Source of the DNA: an uncultured Megasphaera sp.
Lineage (GTDB): Bacteria; Bacillota; Negativicutes; Veillonellales; Megasphaeraceae
Direction of reading: 5' to 3'
Length of the DNA stretch: 31,608 bases
Assembly (NCBI RefSeq): GCF_900539295.1
Contig: NZ_UQBH01000029.1
Span: 1 to 31,608, forward strand
Under the pieces are notes generated by a model, which worked only from the letters and a program-made list of their open reading frames with translations, was not told the origin of the DNA and ran no database searches. Position 1 is the first letter of the stretch; every line of letters starts with the position of its first letter. The position numbers were made by a program, and so were the translations under genes. Below, in pieces: positions 31,559 to 31,608 of the stretch.

Positions 31559-31608
31559 TTAGGACACTCGAGACAATTCAATCTGAAATTTAGATTCAGC
31601 ATCCTCAT
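31559..31608 (-). CDS. Possible 3' end of a gene entering from the right
   Basis: On the minus strand an open frame runs from the window edge to TAA at 31561-31559. Its 15 complete codons (EDAESKFQIELSRVS) look coding but are too few to identify. It is convergent with the preceding gene. Weak call. Confidence 0.3.
   Translation of the reverse strand, partial: EDAESKFQIELSRVS

Overview
The window reads as chromosome of a diderm Firmicute of the Negativicutes (Veillonellales/Megasphaera type, genus uncertain). The evidence is a Firmicute gene order (decarboxylase-tmk-holB-ricT-trmN6-rsmI-metG-tatD, as in the Bacillus yaaO-to-yabD cluster) combined with CdiA/filamentous-haemagglutinin sequences, which need an outer membrane. 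No rRNA, tRNA, CRISPR array or insertion sequence was recognised.

Layout. 1-670: a bidirectional terminator and a decayed stretch with an imperfect tandem repeat. 671-6190: single-gene units: enolase (eno), an HxlR regulator divergent from a Cys-rich flavoprotein, an APC amino-acid permease, a small HMA metal-binding protein, a [4Fe-4S] ferredoxin and an orphan HEPN-like protein. 6317-9890: the rpmG-secE-nusG-rplK-rplA-rplJ-rplL cluster, with a promoter before rpmG, an L10-leader attenuator before rplJ and a strong terminator after rplL. rpoB does not follow rplL in this window.

9891-17996: about 8.1 kb of accessory DNA bounded by two near-identical copies of the rplL 3' end plus terminator. 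It holds two 5'-truncated CdiA C-terminal fragments without translation starts, three toxin/immunity modules (one decayed by a nonsense codon and a poly-T frameshift), a secreted PDZ protein, and a decayed tail with its own terminator. All three putative toxins end in small Gly-rich or hydrophobic segments after a Gly-Gly-Lys core. All three immunity proteins are short and apparently four-pass membrane proteins. This looks like a silent reservoir of contact-dependent-inhibition toxin tips aimed at the cytoplasmic membrane. It is the most interesting part of the window.

18265-20552: two small flavodoxin-fold proteins and a secreted HSL-type esterase. 20565-22064 (minus strand): biotin transporter BioY and a pyridoxal kinase, each with its own promoter. 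22186-31228: a long operon-like run, NUDIX hydrolase, Orn/Lys/Arg decarboxylase, tmk, holB, ricT, trmN6, rsmI, metG, tatD, with overlaps or short gaps and a terminator after tatD. A small Cys-rich TIGR04076-like gene and a probable partial minus-strand gene close the window.

All calls come from reading motifs, start sites and gene order. No database search was run.
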